The position numbers and the translations under genes were made by a program. Below are positions 25,466 through 63,076 of a stretch of 64,000 nucleotides of DNA, piece by piece. The stretch is from Muraenolepis orangiensis (lineage: Eukaryota; Chordata; Actinopteri; Gadiformes; Muraenolepididae): the NCBI GenBank assembly GCA_027704905.1, contig CM051019.1, forward strand, positions 15,425,334-15,489,333, written 5' to 3'. A model generated the notes under the pieces. The model searched no databases and was not told the DNA's origin. It saw only the letters and a program-made list of their open reading frames with translations. Position 1 is the first letter of the stretch, and each line of letters starts with the position of its first letter.

Positions 25466-26288
25466 GAGACTGTTCTGGAGCGCCGGTGGCCCAAACGGAC
25501 CAGCCACTAGCCACCAAACATCCGACAAGCTCTTTTTGTTCTTTTTGATTACTTTCATTTGGCGTTTTTTTTTAATTTTTTTTCCCCCCACCCCCCTAGA
25601 ACCGACATTTTAAAAACCCTACCAACTGACCGCAATGACTTACACAATCTGGAAGCACCACATTCCACATCGGAACGGGGAGAAGAGCGAAGAGAGAGAG
25701 AGGGAGGGGAGGGAGAGGAGGAGACTATAAGTCTTTGGGGGAGCTTTTGTTATCTACTGTACATCAACGTTGGACGTGTTCTATATTTACCTGTTTGTTG
25801 TTTTCCCGCTCTTCATTTCCGTTGTTGTAAATTGTATGGTTATAGATTTCCCGAAACTTTTAACTTGCATATTTTTAAACAGAAGAACTTACCGTGATAA
25901 GAAGCTCATGAGGAAGATCATAAATATGAAAGATGTTAGGAATGTTTTGTTTTTTTTTCTCTTTATTTTTTTATCTTCAGGCTTATGCATTTTATCATTG
26001 CCGTTTTTTTGTTAAAGTTTGATTTCTTTTTTTATATTTAGACTTGTACATATGTTTTCTGTTGTCGCTTGGTTGAGTTAGTATGAGGGCTTGATGACGC
26101 ACCGTATTGAATAGTCCTGAGCTCCCTAGCATGGAGCTCGTAGCTAAGCTAAGTGTTAAGTCCGTTTCCATTTAGCCCACGGTCATCAAACCATTCAACC
26201 CAAATGTCCGGAGACTTTAGAAACAGTTATTCCGCTTTATTGTGTCCTTGTTTCTACCAAGCTTGTAATCTAAAAATCAATAGACTGC

Positions 26289-26294
26289 AATAAA
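26289..26294 (+). terminator. hnrnpu poly(A) signal
   Basis: AATAAA 820 bp after the stop codon, at the end of an AT-rich 3' UTR. A second AATAAA at 27678-27683 could serve a longer form. Confidence 0.65.
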
Positions 26295-26398
26295 AAGACC
26301 AGTTTGCTTTTTTTTAAACAAACCCTCTTTGGCTTTTGATTTGCCTTTCAAGGAGTTTAAATCCGGCCCTTGAAGTCCATAACGAGCTCCTTGTTTCC

Positions 26399-26763
26399 TA
26401 CCAGGTGACCCCTGGTTAATCTACCAGGTGACCCCTGGTTAATCTACCAGGTGACTCCTGGTTAATCTACCAGGTGACCCTGGTAGCTACAGGATCTGGT
26501 AAGCTACCAGGTGACCCCTGGTTAAGCTACCAGGTGACCCTGGTAAGCTACCAGGTGACCCCTGGTTAAGCTACCAGGTGACCCTGGTTAAGCTACCAGG
26601 TGACCCCTGGTTAAGCTACCAGGTGACCCCTGGTTAAGCTACCAGGTGACTCCTGGTTAAGCTACCAGGTGACTCCTGGTTAATCTACCAGGTGACTCCT
26701 GGTTAATCTACCAGGTGACTCCTGGTTAATCTACCAGGTGACTCCTGGTTAATCTACCAGGTG
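26399..26763 (+). repeat. ~23-bp minisatellite TACCAGGTGACCCCTGGTTAA downstream of hnrnpu
   Basis: About 15 units with TACCAGG and CCTGGTTA arms around a TGACC/TGACT centre, so each unit is a short inverted repeat. Each also carries CAGGTG (E-box) and TGACC words. Confidence 0.92.
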
Positions 26764-28412
26764 TTCAGATAGCATAGCTCTTTGGCTGAGCCACGCTGTT
26801 TTAATTTGAACAAGGCATTTTTTAAATGGTATTAAATTATTGATTATGATCCTTAAAGACATATTTTTAAATATTCAGGTGTGCAGTGGGGAAATTAGTT
26901 TGAACATAATTTATTGTCATTTTTTTCTCCCCCGTAGCTATATAGTTGTAGTAGAAAAACATTAATTAGTGAAGAGTAAAAAATAGTCAAATATTAATAT
27001 TTTAACTTTCATGCATGGTGTCTGTTTTTATACTTTTTTTTATAAACTAAATGATCAGATGGTAACCAGATTGCTTTTCATTTTGTGAATATTTTATCTT
27101 TTGGGGTCATGATCATCCCATGGCTCTCATTGACTCCAGCTGATGACAGAAGGGCTGCATCACATGTTCACCATTAGAACTCCTCCTCCTCCCGCCCCCG
27201 AAGAGCAGTTGAATTCCTATTGGTCGATAGTTGTTGGCGAGGGGCCTTCATTTTTATTTCAAGTAAAACTACAGTCAACTCGTCAAGAGGACGCTAACAG
27301 TGTTAATGAACATTGACTATGAAATGGAAATGATGTTTTGGTTTCTTAATTCTCCTGTTGATATTTATTAACGTGTCCGCTTTTTAAACCATGCATGAAT
27401 GTTTCGTTAACTGGTTTCAGGTGATGTAATGTGACATAATTCTAAAGTATTTGTTTATACAATTACATGTTGTATAGCAGGTACTTGTTGCGGCTAAGTT
27501 CAGTGTTACAGTTAAAATGATAAGATATATATTCCTTTGTCACAACATAAAACATCAAGTGTTTTATCAAACATACCCAAGTCTTTTTAAAATGTGTTTT
27601 TCTTACGATGTTGATAAAATTTACGCTCCAAATTGAGATTGTTTTTTTGTTATTCTCAGCCTCTACAAAACTATTTCAATAAAGGTAATTCAAATAGCCT
27701 GAGAACAAATCCTCCTGATAATTGTTGATCTTAAAGTTTGTGGAGCGGCTGACTAAAGAAGTGAATCATTTGTCATTGAGATTCATGTCCTCTTCTTCAC
27801 CATCTCAATGGTCTCTGGTCTGCGTTTCACTCTCCTTCCCGTGAGCATGGGAATCCACTTCCCTGCTGCAGACAGCCAGCTTGGCTTCAGCTTTGTCCTG
27901 TGTGTGTGTGTGTGTGTTTGCCATCTTCGCTAACATATTAGTGAATGACCTCTAACCCCCCCCCCCCCCCCGTGAGTGCAAACAGAGCCTGAGCTATTGG
28001 CTATGGCCCCTTGTACCTGCTGTAAGCCTGATGTAAATCCAGGAAGGGTCCCAGTTCATGTGGAGTCTGATCATGTTCCTCACAGTGTGGTCCGTCCCCA
28101 CTTCACTCCCCCCCCCCCCCCCCCACGTCACTCCCTCACATGGAAAGATGGGCTGCTTCAATTAAATGTATTTGCTCATCATTGTCAATAACAGAGTACT
28201 CTTAATGTAACGGGTGATAAGTCATTTGGCAAATAGCCGTGGGTAAAGAGTGTAAACTATATGAGGTGTTATACACAGAGCTTTATGTAAGTCTATATGT
28301 TTATATGTTAAACTTCCATTAATACATTCATTTAAATGTGTCTCATGAGGACACCTGGCGTTGTGATGTGATGACAGACGGATGCAGACAGATGTAAATG
28401 AAACAAGATTGT
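26764..28412. other. hnrnpu-lefty intergenic DNA
   Basis: AT-rich sequence with no exon I can support. It contains a short (GT)n at 27899-27917, C12-C16 runs at 27957-27971 and 28109-28124, and a possible distal hnrnpu poly(A) signal. The two genes converge here. Confidence 0.6.
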
Positions 28413-28418
28413 TTTATT
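28413..28418 (-). terminator. lefty poly(A) signal
   Basis: AATAAA on the minus strand ~385 bp after the stop codon. Confidence 0.6.
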
Positions 28419-28799
28419 TTGTTTTAAAATATGTCACTCATTCATATTTCATATGTACAAATATGTTCAAAATAAAAAAATCACCTCTGCGATAAAAAAA
28501 AAATCAGACAGTCTTTGTAATTATTCATTTGGCATTCCATACCAACTGTACACATGTTGAAACGTTATGAAGACCCACGTCGTTACTAAATATATTACAT
28601 TAAAGTGCTTGTGTGGGGGAAAAGTGGTTCGGCGAGAGGGAGGGGGTCTCAGCAGCAGAGCCGGACCTCCTCCTCCCATCTCCTCCCACCTCACCTCATC
28701 CCCATTTAAATAAAAGTACTATCTTTGATGCGTTGTTGTTGTTGTTGTGGTTGTTCTCATCGATCGACTTGATCAATCAGTCAATCAATCAATCATCAA

Positions 28800-29136
28800 T
28801 CACACTATGGACACGTTGTCCATGGTGCACGCGCACCGCTCCACGATCATGTTGGGGAACTCGGCCACTTCGATCTCCGTGTACTCGCCCTTCTTCACCA
28901 GGTACATGACGGGCAGCGGCGCGCTGTCCGCCACCGTGCACCGCCGCTCGCCGCCGTAGCCGCCGCCGTAGCCGCGGTGGCGAGGCTGCTTGCAGCCGCC
29001 CGTGCACCTGTACGCCTGGTAGCCCGCGGGCTCCAGGATCCAGTACTGCGTCCAGGTGAGCGCCCGGAAGTTGACGAAGTGCTGTTCGCGGCAGCACGTG
29101 TCCTTGTTTTGATTGGACTCGCAGTCGCCACGGGAA
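28800..29136 (-). CDS. lefty: lefty exon 4: cystine-knot domain
   Basis: Eight cysteines. Starts GSRGDCESNQNKDTCCREQ and ends CACTMDNVSIV before TGA. A short Gly/Tyr-rich insert (GYGGGYGGE) sits between RCTGGC and RRC, where the mammalian proteins have a different loop. Confidence 0.93.
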
Positions 29137-30425
29137 CTGAGGAAGGAGGAGGAGAGAGGACCAGTTAGACTCGGACCAGACATCACCACGGAGGAGGATG
29201 TAAATGGAGACCGCAGGGGGGAGATATGGACGACATCAAAGCGCGTGCTTACCCGTACTCCTCCAGGTTGAGTGTGTACAGGATGAGCTCCGGCTGGCCC
29301 AGGGTGTTGGCCGTCTGCTCCTGGGTGCTGAAGCGGACACTCTTGGCCATTTCTGCCGCGTAACTGCCAGGTCTCTCGCCCTCGATCCACACCTCCAGGT
29401 GCATAGGTGTTTTCCGCTGGGCCTTGGACCAATAGTGCACCGCCTGGGTCACATCAAAGCTCTTCCAGCCTGTCTCGTGGATTGGGATCAACCTAATGAG
29501 CGAAGGGGGGGCAATTAATTAAAGCGTAAAGTGTAAAACAACAAGCGCGTATCAGTCGTTGACAACAACATGGCACCAAGCACACACACACCCATGTGGG
29601 TGTTAGTACTGATTCTAGATATTTCACACATACCGTGAGTCCACCAGAGACGTGCGGTTGGTGCCGTTGGGCAACACGTCCACCCAGTAGATGCTGACCC
29701 GGGCGTTGTGGACCGGCCGGTGGGTCTTGCGGTCCCCCGCCGAGCGCCCGTAGTGCGGCGCCGTCTTGTAGAGCTTCAGCTCGGCCATAGTGACCTCGCT
29801 GTTGTCCGGGATGCGCGTCTCCATGTCGAACACGGTGCGTTGACGCGCGGTGTCACGGGAGTACACGAACTCCCCGGAGATATCTGGAGACCAACCACAC
29901 AAAGACCCGCTACGATTAGACATGCTGGTCATCTGTCATTCATTCCCCCTTCACTTAAACGTGGGAGACAACTAATCGCGGCGCGTAAAACCTTTAAAAA
30001 AAAAAGCCAGGTCATTACGCTTTGACATAGTTTGCCATTAGGGATCATAAACACCATTCATATTTAAATAAGTTTCACATAATTTAATGTTTTACATCAT
30101 ATTATCTAAACACAAAGTCATATGAATGTAATAAGGAAAGTATAAAAACGTGTTTTTTACCTGCATTGCCCGGAATTCCTCTCAAAATTCCCGCCAGGCT
30201 TGGCAACGACCTCCGCCTCCTGCTGTGGTGCAGGTTCAGCATGGACATGTATTTGCTTTTGATGTGAGACGGAACAATTACATTCTCCAAATCCCTCTTG
30301 GAAATGTTGGGGATCTCGTCCAGACCCAGTTTCTGTAGCAGAGCGTCCTTCATATCCTGCTGCGTAAAAGCCTTGGCGACGGCGAGGAACGCGGCGCACA
30401 GAACGCAAGCACGGAGAGAATCCAT
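28800..30425 (-). CDS. lefty: Lefty (left-right determination factor), TGF-beta family Nodal antagonist
   Basis: Four exons on the minus strand (30425-30161, 29883-29634, 29492-29253, 29136-28800) give 363 codons. Lefty is a secreted, non-dimerising TGF-beta ligand that blocks Nodal and its EGF-CFC co-receptor in mesendoderm and left-right patterning. Residues 1-19 form a signal peptide (ends AVAKA). The prodomain opens with FTQQDMKDALLQKLGLDE and carries the basic HHSRRRRSLPSLAGI motif (~67-80) common to fish Lefty. The last exon holds the cystine-knot half: TCCREQ, RCTGGC, RRC and the terminal ERCAC; the chain ends a few residues later without the extra dimerisation pattern of other ligands. 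Nodal-dependent feedback control is expected from the family but not shown here. The gene is head-to-head with cdc42bpa. Which fish copy (lefty1 or lefty2) is not resolved; the cdc42bpa neighbour may help. Confidence 0.94.
29253..29492 (-). CDS. lefty: lefty exon 3: prodomain
   Basis: LIPIHETGWKSFDVTQAV, HLEVWIEGERPGSYAAEMA and PELILYTLNLEEYG; acceptor CATTAG, donor GG|GTAAGC. Confidence 0.93.
29634..29883 (-). CDS. lefty: lefty exon 2: prodomain
   Basis: ISGEFVYSRDTARQRTVFD, MAELKLYKTAP and NARVSIYWVDVLPNGTN; two N-glycosylation sequons (NGT, NRT). Acceptor CTCCAG, donor CG|GTATGT. Confidence 0.93.
30161..30425 (-). CDS. lefty: lefty exon 1: signal peptide and prodomain start
   Basis: Residues 1-88 plus one base. 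Donor GCAG|GTAAAA. The ATG is the first in frame after the TATA box and gives a typical signal peptide. Confidence 0.94.
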
Positions 30426-30523
30426 GGTGATCCAAGGTCCGAGAAGGTTTCGAGAAGAGTTAGTGCACGGTTACGGTAGCTCGGACACACACACACACTG
30501 TACTCTTGACACTCGCTCGGTGC

Positions 30524-30530
30524 TTTATAT
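30524..30530 (-). promoter_or_regulatory. lefty TATA box
   Basis: GATATAAAG on the minus strand about 100 bp before the ATG, predicting transcription start near 30495. The surroundings are GC-rich. Confidence 0.65.
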
Positions 30531-31200
30531 CCCGGAGACACTCCCAGTCCTTCGCCCTCGGTCGACGGGGGAGGGGCCGTTATCAGAACAAAGGTGCGAC
30601 CATGGAGGGCCTTCCTAAACAGGATATCTAAGTAGCCGTACTTCAAACAGCGACCATTAGCCTCAACAAAGGACCCACCGTTTCGTCTCAGTATAGTATA
30701 TCTGTCCCTTGGACATGTGTATGGTAACGTTGGTGGATGGATGGATGGATGCCGCGGTTCCATATTTAAATAGCGTGACATGCTATGTTCATGGTGTTGA
30801 CTTCAAGGATATTGGGGAGGGGAGAAGGTTGTAATAGAATATCATTTAAATAAAAATGTAACACACAATACACCTAATGACAGCTGGAGAGGTACTCGAA
30901 TGTAATGTACAACGTTATATTTAAATAGCTCATTCATATCCGATTCAGTGCAATTTAAGCCCTCAATATACTTTTCTATTGAGGTTGAATTGGTGTTTTG
31001 ATGTGACTTTGTGTGTCTATTCCGGTTAGTGAAACAGCTCACTGATTCTCTCCCTCTGCTTTATTAATTCAAGTAAATTAAGAACACATTAATATCATAA
31101 TAACATTCTTTACTGCTTCGTCTGTCCCTGTCTGGTGCAGACGTGTCCCAGACGGACATCGACCCCACAAACCTCAAGTAACACCTTCAGGAGTCTTGTA

Positions 31201-31218
31201 CACACACATACACGCACG

Positions 31219-31278
<60 letters not shown>
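31201..31278. repeat. (CA)n microsatellite
   Basis: CA repeat with CGCA at its 5' end, upstream of lefty. Confidence 0.93.
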
Positions 31279-31282
<4 letters not shown>

Positions 31283-32068
31283 CAGACATACCCACTCAGT
31301 GTGTACATTCCACTGGACAATGTCACTGGCTGGGTCAGTCTGGCGTCAGTGTGTGACGCAGTGGTCCTATTGCTGTCCCACAGACCCTCTGTGTGTGTGA
31401 GTTAGTGGTGTGTGGTGTGTGTGTGTGTGGTGTGGGTGGTGTGTGTGTGTGTGTGTGTATCTAAAGTCCATTATAGCACAGAGTACAACTTGAGTCAGAA
31501 CCACAAGGTTTCAGTCGGTTGGTTCGCGGTCCATCCCCACCACCACCTCCACCACCCCCACCACCTCCACCGTAAGCGTGGCAGCTGGGAAGGAGAGAGG
31601 GTGGGGGGGAGGGGTACACAGAAGTTTGTGGTTTGGGTGGGCGGGGGTACACCGAGGTCAATGTTTATTCCATGCTCTCAAACGGATTAAAATTATTAGT
31701 TAAATACTGTTTGTGTGTGTGTGTGTGTGTGGTGGGCTGGTAGGGGAGTGGCGTAGATGCTGTGTGTGTGTGTGTTGGAGGGAGGGGGGGGGTGGAGATG
31801 TGGATTGGGGCAGGCTCTTCACAGGTGGGTGATTATCTGATTCCATTGCGAGGATTTGCCGGCTTTTTTGTCACACAAACATTAGAAGAGGGGCCCCTCT
31901 GGAGGACCTGCGGGGCCCTGGGGGCCCTGGGGTTGTGTATTGGCCACTGTTTGCTTAGAGATGTCAGACAGACTGAAGGGGGGACACAGGAAGAGGAGAT
32001 GACAGATGACTACACGGACACGCAGGCAGACTGGAGGAGACACAGCCTGGCTCTGAGGGTTGCACGCG

Positions 32069-32350
<282 letters not shown>

Positions 32351-32355
32351 ACACA

Positions 32356-32700
32356 TACGAAGATAGCTTCCACAGTCAGGCCATCAGGCTGCTGAACAAG
32401 GGTGTATAGCATATAACAATGTATATTTTATTACATTGATTTATATATACATATTGCTCTTTTTCTGTGCCGATATATTGCATTTTATAAATTGTATTTT
32501 TATTTTATATATTTCACTTTATACAGTTTTGTTTTTATTTTTACTTATTTTATTCTATTCTGTTTTTATTCTATTTTATCTTATTTTTATAACGGCTGTC
32601 TGTCGTCGGGTATTGCACATAAGATTTTCACTCACTGCTTTATACTTGTGTAAACTGTGAAGTGACAATAAACTTGACTTGACTTGACTTGACTTGATAC
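32356..32700 (+). mobile_element. LINE (L2-like) 3' end, 5'-truncated
   Basis: The first frame ends SFHSQAIRLLNKGV-stop, the usual C-terminus of fish L2/CR1-type reverse transcriptase polyproteins. It is followed by an AT-rich 3' UTR, TTTCACTCACTGCTTTATAC, CAATAAACTTGACT and four TTGACT-type units. A copy of the last ~100 bp is at 62021-62117. Confidence 0.7.
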
Positions 32701-32767
32701 ACACAAACACACACATTTCTGGCACATGCATGCAGAAACACAAACACGCACACACATACACACCCAG

Positions 32768-32879
<112 letters not shown>

Positions 32880-33339
32880 GTAGCTCCTGATCATCATAAT
32901 TTATATGAATGAAAATATTGAATGACCACTCATATTATCAGTCGTCATTGGCATCATAAGCTCTCAGTAATGAGGACCGTTATTTCTTACTGTATGCAAC
33001 AAAGTCATCTCTATGTGTATCTGAATTCTCATGTGAACATGATGACGATAAAAGTGTGTGTGTGTGTGTGAACTTTTATTCCAATTTGGGAAATGTAAAT
33101 GTCAGAACTGTAATACATTATCGGTCACTTTACAATCCGGTGAATAGGTATTTTCAGCTGATAATGGCAATCATTTCTAATTATTATTATTATTTGATTA
33201 GGATGTGGTGTGGTGGACGGCTCCCCAACACAACACATCACTTTCAATCATTACTTAATAATGGAACACAGAGACATCACAGTGTCTGATGGGGAGTTAG
33301 ACATGTAAATTAGTCCAGTCCATCTACACACACAGGGTT

Positions 33340-33566
<227 letters not shown>

Positions 33567-33948
33567 ACAGCCCCTAATTTGGTAAATGAGGACGCCATGT
33601 GTGTGATATTTCTCAGTCCTTCTCCTTCCTCTCCCCAAACCCCAAAAGTCAGGGTTGCCAGTTCAAAGCTGCCTCTTGATGCTCCAGGTGCCATTTCTCT
33701 CCAAATCAAAGACCCAGCGCTCCTGGAATCCACAACCTCAGGTGTTAATTAACATTCCCCTCATTTGCATTCTAAAGCGCGCCAACTTATGGCTCATTCT
33801 CTTCCATTTGTGAAACACCGAATCCGCCACCAAGCATTGAAAACAAATGAGTTAACACAGGCGGGGTTTTAAAATACCACTTTATATACAATATATGCTA
33901 TAGATAGGGCTACCGTCTACTATATCATAAAATAGACGCGCACCTGCG

Positions 33949-33969
33949 CACACACACACACGCACACAC

Positions 33970-34048
<79 letters not shown>

Positions 34049-34077
34049 TGCACACACACACACGCACGCACGCACGC
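33949..34077. repeat. (CA)n microsatellite
   Basis: CA array with CGCA units at both ends. Confidence 0.93.
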
Positions 34078-35844
34078 GGGATGGAGGGTTTTAATGCGAA
34101 AGGACCACCTTGGGGGGTGTAGTTTGCCCATGTGAACGAAGCTCCATTGGGCCCAGAGACACAAGGAGACACGGAGTCGCGGCCCAGAGTCAATATTGGA
34201 GTAGTGGCGAGGGGCGAACTCCCTGTTATTGACAAGGGTGGATAGTCATTTGTCACTGGCTTCCTGATTATGCTTAGATGGCACTAGAGCCGGCTTTATC
34301 CCAATGTCAAATATTTGAAGAAATGGAATGCTAGTTGTGTGTTTTGTTTGCACCTTAACACGCCAGTACATACAGCTGTTCCATGAGAGCCAATACTCAT
34401 CACAGCAGACCAAGCTTCTCCTACCACCAGACCCGTCTGGAGGGCCAGACATGTACAACAAGGGCCATACAATTATTGCTCTCAAGTGCCACCACATCTC
34501 GACAGTCTAATGACTTCAGACAATAGATGATCAATAGATGATCAATAGATGATGGGCCAATCAACAGGGCGTTTGTAATCCCAATCAGACATTTTGTAGA
34601 CTAGATTAGATAGCGGCTGAGATCAAATATTCCATGTAATTACTGAGTAATTAGGGACGGATCACGCTGAAGTTTACCCACGAAAACATGCGCAAATAAA
34701 GGCCTATATACGAATCAATTAAAAAGATGGTTTGTTGATATGGTAGGCGAGCCTTCCTCAGTGAATTATTGGCCATTCACTAGTTTATAATATACATCTA
34801 AGCGTGTGTATTTTTGGCCTAATTCAACCACACTTTTTTTGTTACAGTATGCATTTAGTCAATTATGTTTATAATTTATAACAGTTTGTTAATAATAAAG
34901 AAGAAAGAGCACACGTTACAATGGGATTTTGCAAGTTATCAACATATCAGCCGTGGCGGTGTACAGCTCTGTTTTGACACTAGGTGGCGCCAGAGTACAA
35001 GCTGATATATTACAAGACCAGCCAGCAGTGGACGCTGGGAAATTTTTATAATTAATATTCTTTATGTTATTTTTTACTTATCTATATAACTTAAGATCTA
35101 CTTCCAGTACGTATTATAGTTCATGGCCCATTGTTGTACCGAAACCTTGACCAACAACACGCACTCCTCCCTCAACGTCTAACCATATGTAGGTCATACA
35201 TCCTTAACAGCCCTGCTTTTAATCTCCATTCAGGCGAATGGGACGTCGAGATGATGCTTATCCCCAATGGCTTTGATTAAAACCCGCCTTCGTTTACTTC
35301 AAGGATGCATTCATGGGAGCTTTGTCTTTTGTGTTATCGACGTTTAGACGTCACAGGTGATCAGCTGGCCAGTTATATTCTACTAGCTGAAGATCTAAAG
35401 AGTCCTCTTCTGGATAACCCTCGTTTTGGGGGTTATGAGAACATGAGTGACACGACACAACAATGGAAGATCACATTAACATGTCAAAAATAAAAACTAT
35501 TTGAAAAATGATACATTAAAAAGCTTAGTTTTCTATGGCTTCACGGCTTATTGCCCCATTAGTCAAATGAAGAGTTTCAGAAGAGTTGGGATGTTTACAA
35601 ATGTTTTGGACATTTCCAACCACAATAAGTCTAAAATACACATCGCTATAATAAACGTTTTATTTAATTTAATTTAATTTATTCCTAAAATACAACACAA
35701 GGCCGTGTCGGTGTAACAACGGAATGACAACGGAATTGTGTAGCAATCACGGTCACATAACAGCACTTGAACATATACATTGTTTAAGTAATAAAAAAAC
35801 TAAATAGACAGATTTTAATTGGAAAATATGGATACAACTATTTG

Positions 35845-35888
35845 TGTATATATATATGTGTATATATAGATATATGTATATATCTAAA

Positions 35889-35936
<48 letters not shown>

Positions 35937-36000
35937 TCAGTATATATATAGATCAGTATATATACATCATTATATTGTATATAATTATAATATTATATAT
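35845..36000. repeat. (TA)n-rich tract
   Basis: TATATA runs with TAGATCAG interruptions; cruciform-prone. Confidence 0.9.
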
Positions 36001-36180
36001 TGCACGCTGCACGGCCACCGTAGCTGGTTGCATGCACAGTATACGCCGTGAGAGCAGAGGGGTTCTGGAGACTCGGTGACTCCCCGCAGCGCCGCCTCGC
36101 TGACAGCTCGCAGCTTCCATTCACAATATTGACAATCCGTCCCCCTCCTCCGTCCGCACAGCATCTGCTGTGACAGCGCT

Positions 36181-36188
36181 GTGTGTGC

Positions 36189-36287
<99 letters not shown>

Positions 36288-36331
36288 CGTGCATGCATGC
36301 ATAAGTATGCGTGTGTGTGTGTGTGTGTGTG
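36181..36331. repeat. (GT)n microsatellite
   Basis: About 100 bp pure GT, a GCATGCAT break, then a second short GT run. Confidence 0.94.
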
Positions 36332-36799
36332 TGAGATGCATGACGCATGATGATAATGGCCGGTGGGAGGGTCGTGCCCCCCCCGCCCCCCGGTGCTCGG
36401 CCGGCTGGGTGCCCACTCGCTCTGCAGGTGGAGAGATGACTGGTGGTAAAACCGAGTGGAAAAGATGGCGCAGTGTGACGTAGGCAATATGGATGCTTAA
36501 GGAGACCAATTCCAGCACCAAGATGTTCCCTGAAAGTTCTGACTGGCAAGGGTGCACACACATAGAACACATATAAACTCTATCAGGGAATACGTGGTCT
36601 CAGACAGATATATCAGAGATACATCCCAGGGCTGGTCCTATAATAAGCATGAGGTCAGATTATAATATATATATTTTTACTAATATATATCTATATATTT
36701 TCTTACAAAAAAAAAATATATATTTACAGCATTCTTTCCAGCAACTCTCGCATGACCCATTGCCCCTAATAGCGCCCAGATACAAATAAAGATAAAGTA

Positions 36800-37204
36800 G
36801 TGACACACAGATCCAAATGCTCCACACAGGGTTGTTGCCCTGACCTGACAGCGGGGAGGAGGGAGGAGGCGGGCGGGGGGGTCTTGGTCTTGGTCTTCTG
36901 CGTCCCGGTGCTCGGGGTCCCGTGTCGGCACTGGCAGCACCAGCAGGACTACCGGACTACAGCGGGTACTACCGAGGCTACTCACACTCCCCCCCCCCCC
37001 AACACCACCCGGACCGCAGTGGACCAGGGACCGGGACCCGATCCGATCTGACCCGGGATGGGAGTGCGCTAACTGTTATATTTTGATTCTATATCTGACC
37101 GAATGATGCGGATTTTAAAGCGACATATCTTGACTTGACGCCGAGTTGTGGGGATATAAGAGGTCTTCGGTTTAACAATATTATCTCGACTCACGTTGTG
37201 TGGC

Positions 37205-37235
<31 letters not shown>

Positions 37236-38015
37236 GACTCGGGGGTTTGAGGGAAACATCTCAAGAGTCAAACTTTTGTGTTTGCTATGATAGCGGAGGG
37301 CTAAGGCTAGCTCCCGGGCTAGGCTATGCTAGGTGGTTAAGCTAAGCTAAGCTACGCTAGGCTAAGCCTCCTCCAGCGCCAGAGGAGGGGCAGCTCTGTA
37401 GCATTGCGGGTCTGTCCTGCTCCGGGGTGGCGACGCGTTTTTGTTGCCGCAGGAATGGAGAACCACAAACACCACCACCGACTCAGGGGATCTGTTGAAC
37501 GGCACTAACGGCTCTTCTGTATGTGTATATATATACATATATATGCATATGCATAGTGTATATTGTTTTTTGTATGTACTTCTGGAGGTTCTCGTCGGCT
37601 GCGGATCAGAAGGAGACAACAGGAGCCCCCCCGGAGAGGGAATAGGTCATTACTACTCTGGGGTTTGGAGCCGATCTGCCGACCGGTGTCCGGTGGACCG
37701 AGAGGACATCCAAGTGTCTGTTTTTGGGTGGTGGGGTGGGGGGGGGGATAAGAAGTCTGGGTAAAAATGAGGAAACACCGCACGTCCCTTTTACCCCGTG
37801 AGACACCGTACAGACACATGTAAACCAGCGAGGTCATAAATGGTCCGCAGTCACCCGGGTCCCGGCCCCCTGTGAGCACAAGTTTTCGACCACATATTCA
37901 AGGTGATATAACTTCACATCGACACACACCCGAGGAGGCGTTTTGATCGGCGTCGTGCCGTGTCTTGTGCAGAATTTATTTATTAAAATCACGTTGAAAA
38001 CCCCACTGGTAAACC
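36800..38015 (+). promoter_or_regulatory. Probable cdc42bpa promoter and 5' UTR region
   Basis: GC-rich, CpG-bearing sequence immediately before the cdc42bpa start codon, unlike the AT-rich flanks. A YY1-like AAGATGGCG and a GTGACGTAG word lie nearby at 36463-36483. The transcription start is not defined. A (TTA)n run is at 37205-37235. Confidence 0.35.
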
Positions 38016-62643
<24,628 letters not shown>

Positions 62644-62661
62644 GTAAGGGGCTTCCTGCTT

Positions 62662-62900
62662 GGACAAACGTTTTGATTTAGTGGCAGCTTCTCTCTGTTT
62701 GCAAGTTGACATGATGGCAGGCTGCAGACTGGGCCTTTATGCCGGCTATTTATGAATGACGCCTGTTGTGTTTCCACTTTATCACCCAGGACTGTTTATG
62801 CTCAGAATATATATATAATATATATATATATAATATATATATATAATATATATATATATATAATATATGTGTGAGTTTGTGAGTCAGTCACAGGTGTTGA
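62662..62900 (+). repeat. Duplicated block, copy 2 (just after cdc42bpa exon 2)
   Basis: Same sequence and orientation as 60401-60654. Starts 18 bp past the exon 2 donor. Confidence 0.93.
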
Positions 62901-63076
62901 GGTCTTGGAAAAGGTTTCACTAGGTTTGCACTAACAGCTGGGCAATTAAAGAAGACAAAATATACCGTTTTCAGTCAAATAAAAAGACCTAAAAGATGAG
63001 ACAAAGGTCTTTCCACCACCAATGGTTTGAAAGGTACATTTTTTTGTTCATATTTTACCATATTGAACCATGTTTC

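Noticed and set aside
30700..30725. TGTGTATG upstream of lefty as a FoxH1 site
   Set aside because: One mismatch to the consensus and a single short match; expected by chance.
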